Source of the DNA: CAYZXT01 sp964482515
Lineage (GTDB): Bacteria > Elusimicrobiota > Elusimicrobia > FEN-1173
NCBI GenBank assembly: GCA_964482515.1
Contig: CAYZXT010000018.1
Location: 1-49,497, forward strand
DNA: 49,497 nt
Reading direction: 5' to 3'
Within the stretch, counting starts at the first letter, position 1. The number at the start of each line of letters is the position of its first letter. The notes under the pieces were generated by a model that worked only from the letters and a program-made list of their open reading frames with translations, had not been told where the DNA came from and did not search any database. The position numbers and the translations under genes were made by a program. This document shows positions 48,327 through 49,497 of this stretch, in pieces.

Positions 48327-49497
48327 ATGAATGAAACAGGATTATCGACCAGGGCCGCGTTGGCAAACCGCGGTGATAACGACCGACTGAAGGCCTGGAT
48401 GTGGGGCACGCTGGCCGTGGGCGTCCCATTGCTGTTGGTCGTATATTGGTTCGCCGTGTCGCGGGTCTACCCACGGCTGGATTCCGCCGCTTACGCGCAA
48501 CCGATCGTTTCGGCCTATAAGCTCATCGAGACATCCGGCATCCTTTCCGCACTTTCGGAAATGTATTGGCTTCGGGGTTGGAAACCTGTTTTTCATCCCG
48601 TCCTGCTCTTCCCGGCGCTGGTTCTCACCGGCGGAAATATCATGTTTTCCGTGGCGTTGGTCAACATCGCCATTTTTCTCGTTTTCCTAATATTCCTTCA
48701 CAAGTTCATTAGGCTTTTCTTGTCCCATTTCATGTCAGTCGTCGCAACTTGGTTCATCGGCACGCTCCCGTGGATTATTTTAAGCGCGACCATGTTCACC
48801 TGTGAGGCGTTGCTTTTGGCGGCAACGGTGGCGGCGCTCTATTTCTTATCAAAGTGCGATTATTTCGGGTCGAAAAGGAATTCCCTTCTTCTGGGGATCG
48901 CGATGGGGATGTCCATTGTTGCTCAGCCATTTCTGGCTGTCGGCAATTTCGCTTTGCCGGGGCTGATTTTCATATTTCGCGCCCTTATGTTGCGCAAGAT
49001 CCGGGCTCTCGATGTTGAGATGACTCTCCCTCCCTTGGTGCTGATTTTCATCTATTTTAGAATTCAAACGCTGTCCGACCCGCCGCTCGATCCCGTCCGC
49101 AATCCGAGCTGGATATTGGTCGTGGGCGCGGCTCTACTCGCGTCGTGGTTGTGGTTTTGGGGTCATTTGGTGCGGAAGAGGAAACTTTCCCCTCCATTTT
49201 ATTTGTTCAATTTCGCCTGCCTGGCGATTTCCCTCCTGTGGCTTGGGCCTTTCATCGGCAAGCTGTTTATGTGGTTTTCCGAAAGCACGTTCTCGACCGT
49301 CGCGTTCGTGCTCGGCTATCGTGGAACCTATTACTCCAACTTGATGAACGAGTTTGGCAATAACTTCCTCTGGATAGTGTCCGGTTTTTTGGCCGCAAGC
49401 TGGGTTCTGCTTATTTCAATGAATCGGAGGCCGCAGGAGGGAAAGTTTAATCTCATTTTTCTGGTTCCGTTCATTTTGGTTCCCCCCATCATTGGCG
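48327..49497 (+). CDS. GT-C glycosyltransferase, incomplete at the window edge
   Basis: This frame is open from ATG 48327 to the last base (390 residues, no stop), so the gene continues outside. It is a diverged paralog of the enzymes at 29857-34510. SRVYPRLDSAAYAQPIVSAY corresponds to their RYPTGDDAAL segment, KPVFHPVLLFPALVLTGGNI to KPVLTPVFAFPALVLTGGDI, and LVPFILVPPIIG to LVPTAFIPPIVG. One of the two loop aspartates is replaced (LDS instead of GDD; Asp52 remains). About nine helices are visible. Whether it carries TPRs cannot be seen. It follows the SGNH gene by 44 bases and likely shares its transcript. Confidence 0.82.
   Translation, partial: MNETGLSTRAALANRGDNDRLKAWMWGTLAVGVPLLLVVYWFAVSRVYPRLDSAAYAQPIVSAYKLIETSGILSALSEMYWLRGWKPVFHPVLLFPALVLTGGNIMFSVALVNIAIFLVFLIFLHKFIRLFLSHFMSVVATWFIGTLPWIILSATMFTCEALLLAATVAALYFLSKCDYFGSKRNSLLLGIAMGMSIVAQPFLAVGNFALPGLIFIFRALMLRKIRALDVEMTLPPLVLIFIYFRIQTLSDPPLDPVRNPSWILVVGAALLASWLWFWGHLVRKRKLSPPFYLFNFACLAISLLWLGPFIGKLFMWFSESTFSTVAFVLGYRGTYYSNLMNEFGNNFLWIVSGFLAASWVLLISMNRRPQEGKFNLIFLVPFILVPPIIG

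Overview
The window comes from a Gram-negative-type bacterium. It encodes several beta-barrel outer-membrane proteins, a lipid A-type acyltransferase and many inner-membrane glycosyltransferases with extracytoplasmic active sites. The richness in TPR proteins and GT-C glycosyltransferases, together with the many coupled ATGA stop/start junctions, resembles uncultured lineages such as Elusimicrobiota or Omnitrophota. That placement is a guess; nothing in the window fixes the phylum. No phage, transposase or CRISPR was seen.

Region 1 (about 0.4-9.5 kb, nearly all minus strand) is mostly housekeeping. It holds a small Xre regulator, two outer-membrane barrels (one alginate-export-like) separated by a strong terminator, a YfgM-like TPR protein, apt, a short primary-type sigma factor, acylphosphatase, a third exported barrel, an LpxL-type acyltransferase and an MGDG-synthase-like glycosyltransferase. 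Three tRNA genes are interleaved: Arg-CCT, Pro-CGG and Pro-GGG.

Region 2 (about 9.5-23.1 kb) is a surface-glycan island. Two Alg10/DIE2-like GT-C enzymes flank a GT4 glycosyltransferase and lie beside an Alg5-like polyprenyl-phosphate glucose synthase, so donor synthesis and donor use appear to be side by side. Then come two paralogous GT2 enzymes, a UDP-galactopyranose-mutase-like flavoprotein, a B12-binding-type radical SAM protein, another GT2, a formyltransferase (probably for a sugar) and a GT39-like membrane enzyme.

Region 3 (23.0-42.7 kb, minus strand) looks like one 11-gene operon read from 42670 to 23016, with most junctions overlapping. It begins with five consecutive SGNH-hydrolase proteins, and a sixth lies further down. 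In all six the catalytic fold is split by 5-8 TPR units. Between and after them are five GT-C glycosyltransferases: one TPR-less enzyme, one with a C-terminal TPR array (TMTC-like layout) and three related PMT-like enzymes, two of which are nearly identical over 1,680 bp. This operon is the best candidate for an undescribed system: envelope glycan or glycoprotein modification with TPR scaffolds built into the enzymes.

Region 4 (42.7 kb to the end) continues the theme with a GT39 enzyme, three further SGNH hydrolases without TPRs (one with a jelly-roll-like domain) and, running off the right edge, another paralog of the operon's GT-C enzymes. How the parts fit together is inference: GT2/GT4 enzymes and the Alg5-like synthase would make polyprenyl-linked sugars in the cytoplasm, GT-C enzymes would transfer them outside, and SGNH enzymes would add or remove acyl groups.
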